A DNA stretch of 64,000 nt from Xanthobacteraceae bacterium (GCA_022841625.1 JALHRD010000016.1:62001-126000), one strand, 5' to 3'. Shown: positions 9,964 to 18,394, numbered from the stretch's first letter. Numbers and translations: made by a program. The notes: generated from the letters alone by a model not told the origin.

Positions 9964-10470
9964 TCAGCCTGCGATCGCTCGCATCCAGATGGTGTCTGGA
10001 TAGACGACCAGCGCCGCCGCCGCCAGCGCAATGCCGTACGGGACGCCGGTGTCCCGGCGATGCAGGCGAGCGGCCCATGGCTGGCGCGCCAAAGCGGCTG
10101 GAAGCGGTAGAGCGCGGATCTGGAGTAGCAGCAACGTCAACAGACCGCCGAATATCGCCGCATAGATGAGGTAGGGCATTAGGTGATCGAAGCCCAGCCA
10201 GAGCGCGGTTGCAGCCGCGAGCTTGGCATCGCCGCCACCCATCCAGCCACGTGCGAAGCAGACGAATGCCACGATCAAAACGGCCGCCGCAGCGCCAATG
10301 TGGGTGAGCATGAGCATTGGACTCATGCCGACGATGAGCGCCAGCGCAAAAAAGCCGCCGACCAGGATGATGGAAACCCGATTTGAAATCGTCATGGTTA
10401 GCAGGTCGCTGGAAGCAGCGAACGCCATCAGCGCGGGAAATAACAGCAGCTTGCTTGCATCGATGATCAT
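9964..10470 (-). CDS. cpaA: Prepilin peptidase CpaA (A24 family)
   Basis: A 168-residue integral membrane aspartyl peptidase that cleaves the leader of Flp prepilins. It has about five hydrophobic segments. The two catalytic aspartates are D22 (SDLLTMTISNR) and D81 in the GxGD-type motif GGGDAK. It is the short form without the methyltransferase domain, as expected for Tad loci. The gene follows the two pilin genes and precedes cpaB on the same strand. Confidence 0.93.
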   Translation of the reverse strand: MIIDASKLLLFPALMAFAASSDLLTMTISNRVSIILVGGFFALALIVGMSPMLMLTHIGAAAAVLIVAFVCFARGWMGGGDAKLAAATALWLGFDHLMPYLIYAAIFGGLLTLLLLQIRALPLPAALARQPWAARLHRRDTGVPYGIALAAAALVVYPDTIWMRAIAG

Positions 10471-10626
10471 AGCGCTATCAACTCGATTCCGGGCGGTAGC
10501 AAGTTAGACTCTGATCTATTTCGGTTCAGTTAGCAGGCCTCAATAGACTGCGCCCGCCGAAGCGGACTCCGGCAGGCGCATGTGCTTGGAATTCAACCAA
10601 GCACGCGTAGAAACTCGGCCCGGCTG

Positions 10627-10788
10627 TTACTTCAGCTTGTCGGAGATAACCTTGAACTTGGCTTCCAGCGAGGTGCCGACTTCATAGACGACGACGACAA
10701 TCGCGACCGAGATACCAGCGGCGATCAGGCCATACTCGATGGCGGTGGCGCCGCATTCGTCACGCAAAAAGCGCTTGATCATTGACAT
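10627..10788 (-). CDS. flp: Flp/Fap family pilin 1
   Basis: A 53-residue prepilin with a short charged leader (MSMIKRFLRDECG), the processing site G13|ATAIEYG with Glu at +5 and Tyr at +6, a hydrophobic helix (LIAAGISVAIVVVVY) and a short polar tail. It is the main structural subunit of the Flp pilus. AGGAG lies about 8 nt before the ATG. A cysteine in the leader is unusual but would be removed on cleavage. Confidence 0.93.
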   Translation of the reverse strand: MSMIKRFLRDECGATAIEYGLIAAGISVAIVVVVYEVGTSLEAKFKVISDKLK

Positions 10789-11120
10789 TCAAAGTCTCCT
10801 CAGAGGTTTGGCACAAAGTGCCCTGCACAGCGCGTTTTTACCGCATGACTTCTAAGAAAGGGTGCGCCGAATAACTCAAATTGTCTGGAAATATTGCAAT
10901 GTGTCGGTGTCTCGAAATGAGGCGGTTGTTACGGCGAAGTCCGATCACGTAAAGGGCTCCGTGGGTGTGCCGGGCGCTTTACTTGATGTGTGAACGCGGC
11001 GCTCGTTTACTCTTAGTTAAGCTTGCCCGCAGTTTCGTTGAACTTCGGCACCGCGCGGTCTGCGTGCAGGCAACGGCGCTGCGGTCGGATGACCGTAAGA
11101 CGTCGAAAAGGCACGGGCGT
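10789..11120. other. Regulatory gap between the two flp genes
   Basis: A stretch of 332 nt without a convincing ORF, AT-richer than its surroundings, upstream of pilin 1. A near-match to the CtrA box (TTTA-N7-TTAA) lies at 11006-11020. Its length and composition fit a strong pilin promoter and untranslated leader. Confidence 0.4.
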
Positions 11121-11285
11121 CTATTTCAGTGCCGCGTGGATCCCGTTGAAGGTTGCGTTCAGTTTTGATCCAAGCGCCTGCATCACCGTAATAATCGCAA
11201 CCGAAATGCCGGCGGCGATGAGACTGTATTCGATCGCAGCCGCGCCGGACTGGTCCATGGCGAAGCGTGTGACCAGATTTCTCAT
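11121..11285 (-). CDS. flp: Flp/Fap family pilin 2
   Basis: A 54-residue prepilin with leader MRNLVTRFAMDQSG, the processing site G14|AAAIEYS with Glu +5 and Tyr +6, a hydrophobic helix (LIAAGISVAIITVM) and a polar C-terminal tail ending in HAALK. It is clearly related to pilin 1 over the helix, but the tails differ, so the two may have separate roles in the fibre. It lies first in the Tad locus. Confidence 0.92.
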   Translation of the reverse strand: MRNLVTRFAMDQSGAAAIEYSLIAAGISVAIITVMQALGSKLNATFNGIHAALK

Positions 11286-11771
11286 GTCCACTCCTTGTGC
11301 CGGCGGCGCGGTATCGGCTTCGGCGAGATCTGGTCCGTTTTGGGTAAAGCGCGCCGGAAAATTGCGCCTTAGGCTCCTTGATTTCCGTTAATATCAATGA
11401 TGATCCATCAAGTTGTTGCGGGAAAAATCAGCGTAGTTAAAAATATATATGCGAAATCATGGATGGTTAATGATGGATTGACTGTCAGCAAGAGTTGGGA
11501 TTTGAATATATTGTATGGCTGTCGCGTCAGCTAATACTCAGAGGCGCAATGTTTGACTCGTCATGCCGTCGCTTGTCGCGGGCATCCACGTCTTGAATCG
11601 TCCGCCAAATCAAAGACGTGGATGGCCGGGACACCAGGGCGTTTACGCCCGTCTTCGACGGGCTATGCCCGGCCATGACCTGGAGAGATTGTCGCGCATT
11701 ACAAAGTTAGTATGAGTTATTTCTGGGCTTGCAATCCCGGCCATCCATGGTGGCGCAAGCGCGAACTGGGC
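11286..11771. other. AT-rich intergenic region upstream of the Tad locus
   Basis: About 490 nt. The part next to pilin 2 (11380-11520) is AT-rich, with runs such as AAAAATATATATG, and probably holds the pilin promoter. The rest is a palindromic repeat, listed separately. I see no coding region here. Confidence 0.5.
11559..11680. repeat. Intergenic palindromic repeat of rhizobial type
   Basis: An imperfect nested palindrome. The inner arms CATCCACGTCTT (11583-11594) and AAGACGTGGATG (11613-11624) are perfect complements, and outer arms of the GTCATGCC/GGCCATGAC type lie near the two ends. Phrases such as gtggatggccggg and gcccggccatgac are common in noncoding repeats of Bradyrhizobium and relatives, from memory of those genomes. 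It would fold into a long RNA or DNA hairpin. Confidence 0.6.
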
Positions 11772-11972
11772 ATGGACCTTTGCTATTGGTTTGTCATTCC
11801 GGCTCTGGCGCGCTTTGTTCGCATCTCGATGCCGGCGGTCGGTGCAGTGGCGCTGTTCGGGATCAAGACGCCCGACGAACCGATCGCATTTTTCGAGGAT
11901 GGTCATGGGCCGCTCGCGCAATTGCCTCTGTGGCTGCCGGGCGCGATCTTCCTCGCGCTTCGGATTTCATGA
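11772..11972 (+). CDS. Possible small hydrophobic protein
   Basis: A 66-residue frame starting MDLCYWFVIPALARFVRI and ending GAIFLALRIS, with two hydrophobic stretches and a polar middle (KTPDEPIAFFEDGHGP). Codon third positions are rich in G and C from the ATG at 11772 to the stop, which favours real coding. No strong ribosome site is visible and I do not recognise the family. It would sit upstream of the secretin-N-domain gene on the same strand. Confidence 0.35.
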   Translation: MDLCYWFVIPALARFVRISMPAVGAVALFGIKTPDEPIAFFEDGHGPLAQLPLWLPGAIFLALRIS

Positions 11973-12094
11973 TGGCGCCCATATCTCTACCCATTCAGAC
12001 GCTGAAGGCGTTTGCGGTTGATTCACTATTTCACGTCAACTTGATAGCGCCCAGCTTGCTGTGGCTCGTCGATGCGTGGACGTGGGGAAGTAAA

Positions 12095-12562
12095 ATGCGT
12101 TTGTTGGATGGCCGTTCGATTGCGATTGGCTTCGCCGCTGCCATCAGCCTTGTGGGGCTTGCTGGAGCCGAACAGGCCAGTGACATCGCCGTCATTCTCG
12201 ACGAAGCCCGGCTGATCAAAATGCCGGATCGGGTCGCATCGGTCGTGGTCGGCAATCCAGCCATCGCCGACGTTGCGGTTCAACCGGGCGGCTGGATCGT
12301 TATTACCGGCAAGGGCTACGGGCTTACCAACCTGGTCGCGCTGGATCGCGCTGGGACCATTCTGATGGAAAAGATGGTCGAGGTTCAGGCGCCGCGCGAC
12401 GTTCTGGTGGTCTATCGGGGCGGTGAGCGTACGACCTATAGCTGCACGCCAAGCTGCGAACGCAGGCTGACGCTCGGCGATAGTAACACCTCGTTCGAAG
12501 TAACGGCCGCTCAGATCGGAGCGCGCAACGGACTTGCGGCGAGCGCGCCGCAAACCCGCTAG
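12095..12562 (+). CDS. Secreted pilus-assembly N-domain protein
   Basis: A 155-residue protein with a signal peptide (IAIGFAAAISLVGLAGA), then a domain resembling the N-terminus of CpaC/RcpA (ILDEARLIKMPDRVASVVVG, then VITGKGYGLTNLVALD). It lacks the secretin barrel. A C-terminal cysteine pair (SCTPSCER) could form a disulfide. It probably assists the secretin or pilus in the periplasm. GGGGAAG lies 5 nt before the ATG at 12095. A longer in-frame start at 11729 has no support. Confidence 0.75.
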   Translation: MRLLDGRSIAIGFAAAISLVGLAGAEQASDIAVILDEARLIKMPDRVASVVVGNPAIADVAVQPGGWIVITGKGYGLTNLVALDRAGTILMEKMVEVQAPRDVLVVYRGGERTTYSCTPSCERRLTLGDSNTSFEVTAAQIGARNGLAASAPQTR

Positions 12563-12648
12563 CCAATCCTACGGCGCTAAATTCGCAAGAGAATGGGCGT
12601 CGGCGGAGCGGTCCGCGATGACCGCTGGCGGCTCGCTGTGCCAATTAT

Positions 12649-13134
12649 TCACGGGATCGGCAGCGCGGTCGTTGCCTTGATTTTCTCCATGGCGAATCGC
12701 GAGGTCACGTTTTTGAGCGGGATCGCGGCGATCAGCTTCTTGTAGAAGGTGTCGTAACCCTGAATGTCGGGTACCACCACACGCAGCATGTAATCGACGT
12801 CGCCAGCCATCCGGTAGAATTCCATCACTTCCGGCATTGCGCCAACCATGTCGGCAAAGCGCGCCAGCCATTCCTGGGAATGGTCGCCGGTCTCAATTGA
12901 AACGAAGACGGTGATGCCAAGGCCAATCTTGTCCTGGTCGACCAGCGCGACGCGACGCTGAATGATGCCGTCGGCTTCCAAGCGCTGGATCCGCTTCCAG
13001 CACGGGGTTGACGACAGCCCCACCCGGCTGCCGATTTCTGCAACCGACAGTGATGCGTCCTCCTGCAAAAGCGCCAGAATCTTGCGGTCGATCGCGTCTA
13101 ATTTCGGCGGGGACTCCTTCGTAGGCGCAGTCAT
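12649..13134 (-). CDS. Lrp/AsnC family transcriptional regulator
   Basis: A 161-residue regulator with an N-terminal helix-turn-helix (LDAIDRKILALLQEDASLSV, VGLSSTPCWKRIQRLEADG) and a C-terminal RAM ligand domain (about residues 75-155). Such proteins sense amino acids and control their metabolism or transport. It is transcribed alone; the nearest downstream gene is convergent. The target is not evident. Confidence 0.9.
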   Translation of the reverse strand: MTAPTKESPPKLDAIDRKILALLQEDASLSVAEIGSRVGLSSTPCWKRIQRLEADGIIQRRVALVDQDKIGLGITVFVSIETGDHSQEWLARFADMVGAMPEVMEFYRMAGDVDYMLRVVVPDIQGYDTFYKKLIAAIPLKNVTSRFAMEKIKATTALPIP

Positions 13135-13207
13135 TGTTCCGGACCACCATAGAAAGTTATTACAAGAATTAGGACCTTTGGCTGTCTATAGAGAAATTAA
13201 TGCTGCT

Positions 13208-14134
13208 TCAAGCCGGGTTGGCCCGCATGAAGGCTTCGACCTCGTCACGTCGCGGCGTGCCGGAAATGCCGCCAAATCGCGTGCATTTGATCGCGGCCGC
13301 GGCGGCACCGAATCGCAAGGCCGCGGTCTCATCGCGGCCTTCGGCCAAGGCCAGCGTAAAGCCGCCATGGAGCGCATCGCCCGCGCCGAGCGTGTCGACG
13401 GCTTCAACGGCGAACACGGGCAGCCGCTTGAGCGCGCCATCGTCGATCCAAAGCACATGGTCTGGGCCATTGGTGACGGCGTAAAACCCGCGCGCGCCGG
13501 CCGCCATGGTCAGTAGCGCCGCGCCGAGATCCGCGGTGCCGGCAGTCGCGGTCAGCGCTTCCGCCGAGAAGATCAGGTGGGAGGCGGTCACAAATAATGG
13601 GTCGTCGGCCTTTGTGGCCTTGTCGACATCCAGCACCACCGGAATGCCGCGCGCTGCCGCGGCGCGGCAGATCGGCAGCGCAAATGCCGGAAACCGATTA
13701 TCGACCAGGAGCGCGTCGATGTCGGCGACCAACGCTGCTGCGTCCGCGGGCGCGGCGTCGTCGAGCCCCTTACCCTGAAGCGTTGCCACCATTTTTTCGC
13801 CGTAGCGATCGATGAAAATTCCGGATACCGAAATCGAGCCGTCTTTGACGCGCAGGGCGCAGGATGGATCGACGCCGGTTTGCGCCAACGCTTCGAGAAA
13901 ACGACCGCTCGCATCGTCGGTTCCAACGGGGCCGGAAAATCGTGCGCGGCCGCCGAGCCGGGCGATGGCGACCGCCGCATTGGCGGCACAGCCGCCGGTG
14001 GTCGCGACCAACGCGCTGGCATGCATCTTGGTGCCGGGCGCGGGAAAAGTGTCGACCTTGAAAAGATAGTCCTCCACCGCAATGCCGGCGCACAGGATGA
14101 GCGGCGAACGTGTGGGAGCGTCAGTCGAACTCAA
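13208..14134 (-). CDS. PfkB family sugar kinase
   Basis: A 308-residue ribokinase-like carbohydrate kinase. The N-terminal block GGCAANAAVAIARLGG and the C-terminal signature DTLGAGDALHGGF are present; the latter carries the catalytic aspartate and the anion hole. The substrate is unclear, and fructose, ribose, ketodeoxygluconate or fructoselysine-like sugars all fit. Its start overlaps the end of nudC by 14 nt, so the two are probably translated from one message. Confidence 0.88.
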   Translation of the reverse strand: MSSTDAPTRSPLILCAGIAVEDYLFKVDTFPAPGTKMHASALVATTGGCAANAAVAIARLGGRARFSGPVGTDDASGRFLEALAQTGVDPSCALRVKDGSISVSGIFIDRYGEKMVATLQGKGLDDAAPADAAALVADIDALLVDNRFPAFALPICRAAAARGIPVVLDVDKATKADDPLFVTASHLIFSAEALTATAGTADLGAALLTMAAGARGFYAVTNGPDHVLWIDDGALKRLPVFAVEAVDTLGAGDALHGGFTLALAEGRDETAALRFGAAAAAIKCTRFGGISGTPRRDEVEAFMRANPA

Positions 14135-15071
14135 CGCCGTTCTCCACCCATGCGCGGATGATGTGATAGGCGATCGCGACTGGGACCGGGGTAATCAAAC
14201 CCTCTGGATGTTGGCGCGCCAGCATCGCGGCGACCTCTTCGCGATCGAACCAGCGCGCGCCTTCAAGCTCGTTGTGGTCGATGACAAGCTCGCGCGACAA
14301 GGCTTGGGCATGACATCCGATCATGAGCGAGGATGGAAAGGGCCAAGGCTGCGAGCGGAAATACTTGACCTGTCCGCAGTTAACGCCGGCTTCCTCGCGA
14401 ACCTCGCGCCGCACCGCGTCTTCGATGGTTTCCCCGGGCTCGACAAAGCCCGCAAGGCATGACCATGAATTTGTTGCAAAACGGCCGGAACGACCGAGCA
14501 GGCAGCGCTCGCCGTCAATGACCAGCATGATCGCGACCGGGTCGGTGCGGGGGAAGTGCTGCGCCTTGCAGCCTTGGCAGTCACGCCGCCATCCGGCGTC
14601 GACAGTTCGAGTCGGTGCGCCGCAATTGGAACAGAACCGCCGCCGGGCGTGCCATAACAACAACGATTTGCCTTCGGCGAGTGGCGGCAGGTGCTCCTCG
14701 CCGACCATTCCGCGTACCGCGATCGTGCGCAGATCGGAGATTTCAAAATCATCCCGGGCTTTGAGAACCTCCATCGCCGCCGGTTCGATCGCCAGCGCAA
14801 AGCGGGGCGCTCCGTTCATGAGCCCGAGAAAGACGGACTGTGTTGAGTCGCTCAAGGCGTGCGCCTTTGCGCGCTCAAACAGCGGATCGAGACCGGTCGC
14901 CGTCTTGCGCATGGCCACCAGTTCACCGTCGATTACGTACCAGCCGGCCGCCGCGTCGGCTTCGAGCCCGCGTAGCGCCTCGGCATCGCTGCGCTTCTCA
15001 GCGGCGCGCTCGATGCGGCTTGCGGTATAACCAAGCTGTGGCCAGGAACCGAGATCGGGACGAGGGGACAT
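14121..15071 (-). CDS. nudC: NAD+ diphosphatase NudC
   Basis: A 316-residue Nudix hydrolase that splits NAD(H) to NMN(H) and AMP and can remove NAD caps from RNA. It has a zinc ribbon (CSNCGAPTRT ... CQGCKAQHFPRTDP), a Nudix box (G-FVEPG-E-TIEDAVR-REVREEAGV) and the NADH-specific motif SQPWPFPSS just after it. The ATG at 15071 has GGAG upstream; the frame is open to 15242 but that part has no family similarity. Confidence 0.92.
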   Translation of the reverse strand: MSPRPDLGSWPQLGYTASRIERAAEKRSDAEALRGLEADAAAGWYVIDGELVAMRKTATGLDPLFERAKAHALSDSTQSVFLGLMNGAPRFALAIEPAAMEVLKARDDFEISDLRTIAVRGMVGEEHLPPLAEGKSLLLWHARRRFCSNCGAPTRTVDAGWRRDCQGCKAQHFPRTDPVAIMLVIDGERCLLGRSGRFATNSWSCLAGFVEPGETIEDAVRREVREEAGVNCGQVKYFRSQPWPFPSSLMIGCHAQALSRELVIDHNELEGARWFDREEVAAMLARQHPEGLITPVPVAIAYHIIRAWVENGVEFD

Positions 15072-15196
15072 GCATTCTCCAAGCGGTGGCGACGCTCGCA
15101 CGGCGTTCGCAGCCGTGCAATATGGTTTTAGTGTCCCGATCCCGAAGTTCGTATCATCTTGCAGCGCGCTCAGTAACGAACGTCGGAACCGCCACA

Positions 15197-15275
15197 CTAG
15201 TGGAGTGGATTTGACATTCGCTACCCACCTGGCAGCGAGCACGCGATGCGAATGTCAAATCCAAAACTCCACTAG
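15197..15275. repeat. CTAG-ended palindromic repeat, copy 1
   Basis: Left arm 15197-15221 (CTAGTGGAG...GACATTCGC) pairs with right arm 15248-15275 (GCGAATGTC...CTCCACTAG). The match is perfect except for a 3-nt bulge. The loop is about 26 nt. Both ends are CTAG. It has the look of a small palindromic mobile or REP-like element. It lies between the start of nudC and the HIT gene, next to copy 2. Confidence 0.85.
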
Positions 15276-15288
15276 CATCCTATACTTG

Positions 15289-15364
15289 CTAGTGGTCCTT
15301 TGATTCTAACATTCGCAAAATCGCCCGCGGAAATGGGATGCGAATGTTAGAATTGGACCACTAG
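15289..15364. repeat. CTAG-ended palindromic repeat, copy 2
   Basis: Left arm 15289-15316 (CTAGTGGTCC...AACATTCGC) pairs with right arm 15340-15364 (GCGAATGTT...GGACCACTAG), with a small bulge. The loop is about 23 nt. It shares the CTAGTGG end and the (G/A)ACATTCGC arm core with copy 1, but not the loop. The right-hand CTAG contains the TAG stop codon of the HIT gene (complement of 15361-15363). Confidence 0.85.
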
Positions 15365-15792
15365 CCGAGCCAGAGCTTGTTGCGGAGTGTGTCGACAAAG
15401 TGCGCGAGGCTGTCCTTATCGTATTCGATCGGCGGTACCGCGCCCCATACCGGCTTCGGCCAGGCGGCGTCGCCCTGGCGCCGCGCGATCACATGCACAT
15501 GCAATTGTGCCACGACATTGCCGAGCGCTGCGACATTGAGTTTGTCGCAGGTCGCCAGAGCTTTCAGCACCCGACCGGTGCGTGAAATCTCGGTCCATAA
15601 CTGCGCCTGCTCAACCTCCTCAAGATCGATGATCTCCGACACGCCCCTGCGACGCGGTACCAAGAGCAGCCAGGGAAAATTGGCGTCGTTGATGAGCAGC
15701 ACGCGCGACAGCGGCAGATCGCCAATGGCGACGGTGTCGCGGGCGAGTTGCGGGTGTAGCGTCCAGTCGGCGTGGGGCGTTGGAGCGATCAT
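15361..15792 (-). CDS. HIT family nucleotide hydrolase
   Basis: A 143-residue histidine-triad protein, probably acting on dinucleoside polyphosphates or related nucleotides. The triad region reads QLHVHVIAR, so the first His of the usual His-x-His-x-His is Gln while the catalytic middle His is kept; this variant occurs in this branch of the family. Its stop codon lies inside palindromic repeat copy 2, so the C-terminal residues may have been set by that insertion. Confidence 0.88.
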   Translation of the reverse strand: MIAPTPHADWTLHPQLARDTVAIGDLPLSRVLLINDANFPWLLLVPRRRGVSEIIDLEEVEQAQLWTEISRTGRVLKALATCDKLNVAALGNVVAQLHVHVIARRQGDAAWPKPVWGAVPPIEYDKDSLAHFVDTLRNKLWLG

Positions 15793-15970
15793 TCACAGGG
15801 TCCGGCGGTTGCGCATGCAGGCGAGATTGGCGCATGTCCTGGCGGGGGTGGCGCCGACGCCGATAAGGACATGCGCCATACAGGAAATCCATAGCCGCGT
15901 CCGGTTCGGCCGCGCCGGAAACGGCTGTAGCGCAGTGCTTGCATTCCTGTTCCGTTCCGCCGATATATGG

Positions 15971-16073
15971 GGCGGGAGGTTGGCGGTGGACGAGCCACTC
16001 GCCAACCGGGTCAGGTCCGGAAGGAAGCAGCCCTAACGAGCTCCGGTTCGGGTCGCTCGTCAGCCTCCCACCG
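15971..16073 (+). ncRNA. ffs: Small signal recognition particle RNA (4.5S)
   Basis: The conserved apical domain GGTCAGGTCCGGAAGGAAGC is followed by AGCCCTAACGA. The outer helix is formed by GGGAGG near 15974 and CCTCCC near 16067. Length of about 100 nt fits the bacterial small SRP RNA that binds Ffh for membrane targeting. The ends are estimated from the helix. It lies just upstream of dnaX on the same strand. Confidence 0.93.
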
Positions 16074-16082
16074 CGGCTGACA

Positions 16083-16150
16083 AATTTTTGTCGTCATTCC
16101 GGGGCGCAGCGCGGGCACAAGCCCGAAATCCACAACCCTCGTCTTGCGTT
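16083..16150. repeat. Partial intergenic repeat (cattccggggcgc type)
   Basis: The phrase gtcattccggggcgcagcgc followed by aagcccgaaatcc resembles one end of a noncoding repeat that is very common in Bradyrhizobiaceae, from memory. Only part is present and no matching second arm is visible. It lies between the SRP RNA and dnaX. Confidence 0.4.
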
Positions 16151-16214
16151 ATGCTCCGAGATTGGGAGTATGGATTTCGGATCGCTGTTGATGCCGAGTC
16201 CGGAAAGACGCGAA

Positions 16215-18062
16215 ATGGAACGCGCTATGAAAGACGCCAAGAAATCCGACCCGCAAGGTGGCGGCTACCGCGTGTTGGCGCGCAAATATCGCCCGGCGAC
16301 ATTCGACGATCTGGTCGGCCAGGAAGCCATGGTGCGCACCGTCTCGAATGCGTTTGAAGCCGGACGCATCCCGCAAGCATGGATCCTCACCGGCGTACGC
16401 GGCGTTGGCAAGACGACGACGGCGCGCATTCTCGCCCGCGCGCTGAATTATGAGCTGCCAAAGGGCGCGAAGACCGGGCCCACGATCGTCATGCCCTCAC
16501 TCGGCGTTCATTGCCAGGCGATTATGGAAAGCCGGCATCTTGACGTCATCGAGATGGACGCCGCCTCCCACAATGGCGTCGATGACGTGCGGCAGATCAA
16601 CGACGCCATTCGCTACGCGCCGGTTCAGGCGCGCTACAAGGTGTACATTCTCGACGAAGTGCACATGTTGTCGCCGGCGGCGTTCAATGCGCTGCTTAAG
16701 ACACTGGAGGAGCCGCCGCCGCACGCGAAGTTCATCTTCGCTACCACGGAAATCCGCAAGGTGCCGGTGACCGTGCTGTCGCGCTGCCAGCGCTTCGATC
16801 TGCGCCGGGTGGACGCTGAGATATTGGTCAAGCATCTGCACGGAATCGCCGCCAGCGAGAAGATCGCGGTCGAGCCCGAGGCGCTGGCGTTGATTGCACG
16901 GGCGGCCGAAGGTTCGGTGCGGGATGCGTTGTCGCTGCTCGACCAGGCGATCGCTCACGCGGCGGGCAAGGTTCGCGGCGAAGATGTGCGGCAGATGCTC
17001 GGTTTGGCCGATCGCACCCGCACCATCGATCTGTTTGAAGCGGCGATGCGTGGCGATGCTGGCGCGGCCATGAAGGAATTGCGCGCCCAATACGAGATCG
17101 GCGCCGATCCGGCGGTCGCGCTCGCCGACCTGGCGGAGTTCACCCATTTCGTCACCCGGGTAAAGGTTGTCCCCGCGGTCGCCGACGATGTCTCGTTTGC
17201 AGAATCGGAGCGCCTGCGCGGCCGTGCCTTTGCGGAAAAATTATCGATGCGGGTGCTGTCGCGTGCCTGGCAAATGCTGCTTAAGGGCATTGCCGAAGTG
17301 GAGTCATCCGGTCGCCCATTGGCCGCGGCCGAGATGGTCTTGGTGCGGCTCGCTTATGTCGCCGATCTGCCGACCCCCGACGAGGTGCTGCGCTCGCTTG
17401 ACGGCAATGGCGCGGCGCCCGCACCGCGCGTGACTGGAAATGGCGGCGCCGCCTCATCGCCCGTGCCCGGACCAGCAGCACCGCGGTTTGAGGCCGGGCG
17501 AGGGGACGCCCCCCGCGGGGCGCCTCGTGCTGCGCTGGCGGCCGTGCAGCCGGTCGGCGATCCGGTGGCGGCGTCTGTCGAGGCGACGGCGCCGGCACTG
17601 GTCGTCGATAATTTCGAAGGCCTGATCGCTTTGGCCGTGCAAAAACGCGATCTCTCGGTCAAGGCAGCGCTGGAACGCGACCTCCGGCTGGTGCGTTTCG
17701 AGGATGGCCGGCTTGATATTGCGCTTGAGCCAAGCGCGGCTAAGACATTGGTCAACGACCTTTCAAGCAAGTTCACGAATTGGACCGGCCGACGCTGGGT
17801 CGTCGTCGTATCGCGGGAGGTCGCGCAACCGACGGTAAGATCGCAAATCGAAGCGCGGCAGGCCGACCTTAAATCCGGGGTGCGCGCCGATCCTTTGGTG
17901 CAGGCGGTCATGGCGCGTTTCCCCGGCGCGGAAATCGTCGATGTCCGGGCACCGGAACAGATCGCAGCTCTGCCGACAGAAGATCCCGAGGATCTGCCGC
18001 CGGACCTCCCGCCCGTTGAAGACGATTCCTATGGCGCGGACTGGCGCCGCGAAGACGACTGA
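16215..18062 (+). CDS. dnaX: DNA polymerase III subunits gamma/tau
   Basis: A 615-residue clamp-loader subunit. The AAA+ part has RKYRP and F-DDLVGQE near the start, Walker A GVRGVGKTT at 60-68, Walker B LDEVHM and the SRC sensor motif. The usual four-cysteine zinc module after Walker A is reduced to a single visible Cys (LGVHCQAIMESRH), as I recall for other Rhizobiales. A Pro/Ala linker (about 395-465) leads to a conserved C-terminal tau domain. GGAAAG precedes the ATG at 16215; 16191 and 16170 are alternative starts. Confidence 0.93.
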   Translation: MERAMKDAKKSDPQGGGYRVLARKYRPATFDDLVGQEAMVRTVSNAFEAGRIPQAWILTGVRGVGKTTTARILARALNYELPKGAKTGPTIVMPSLGVHCQAIMESRHLDVIEMDAASHNGVDDVRQINDAIRYAPVQARYKVYILDEVHMLSPAAFNALLKTLEEPPPHAKFIFATTEIRKVPVTVLSRCQRFDLRRVDAEILVKHLHGIAASEKIAVEPEALALIARAAEGSVRDALSLLDQAIAHAAGKVRGEDVRQMLGLADRTRTIDLFEAAMRGDAGAAMKELRAQYEIGADPAVALADLAEFTHFVTRVKVVPAVADDVSFAESERLRGRAFAEKLSMRVLSRAWQMLLKGIAEVESSGRPLAAAEMVLVRLAYVADLPTPDEVLRSLDGNGAAPAPRVTGNGGAASSPVPGPAAPRFEAGRGDAPRGAPRAALAAVQPVGDPVAASVEATAPALVVDNFEGLIALAVQKRDLSVKAALERDLRLVRFEDGRLDIALEPSAAKTLVNDLSSKFTNWTGRRWVVVVSREVAQPTVRSQIEARQADLKSGVRADPLVQAVMARFPGAEIVDVRAPEQIAALPTEDPEDLPPDLPPVEDDSYGADWRREDD

Positions 18063-18073
18063 TGGGGGCATCG

Positions 18074-18394
18074 ATGGTTGATTTCCTGGGCCTGATGAAA
18101 CAGGCCTCCGAGTTGAAGTCGAAGATGGAGGCGATGCAGGCCGAACTTGAGGCGAGTGAGGTCGAAGGCGTTTCCGGCGGCGGGCTGGTGACCGTGAAGC
18201 TTAACGGCAAAGGCGATCTCAAAGGTATGCGGCTTGATGAATCCTTACTTCAGCCGACCGAGAAGGAAGTTCTCGAGGACTTGATCGTCGCCGCCCATGC
18301 CGACGCGCGCCGCAAGGTCGATGTCATGATGAAGGACAAGATGCAAAGCGTCGCCGGCGGCTTGCCGCTGCCGCCCGGGATGAAGCTGTTTTGA
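18074..18394 (+). CDS. ybaB: YbaB/EbfC family nucleoid-associated protein
   Basis: A 106-residue DNA-binding protein with a coiled N-terminal helix ([19 protein letters not shown]), a central beta part ([19 protein letters not shown]) and a C-terminal helix ending in PLPPGMKLF. It forms the usual dnaX-ybaB-recR operon. The ATG at 18074 with GGGGG upstream fits the family start [10 protein letters not shown]; an ATG at 18062, overlapping the dnaX stop, would add four residues. Confidence 0.92.
   Translation: MVDFLGLMKQASELKSKMEAMQAELEASEVEGVSGGGLVTVKLNGKGDLKGMRLDESLLQPTEKEVLEDLIVAAHADARRKVDVMMKDKMQSVAGGLPLPPGMKLF

Noticed and set aside
11729-12094. Upstream extension of the secretin-N-domain gene
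   Set aside because: The extension has no signal peptide or family similarity, and a good ribosome site and signal sequence begin at 12095.
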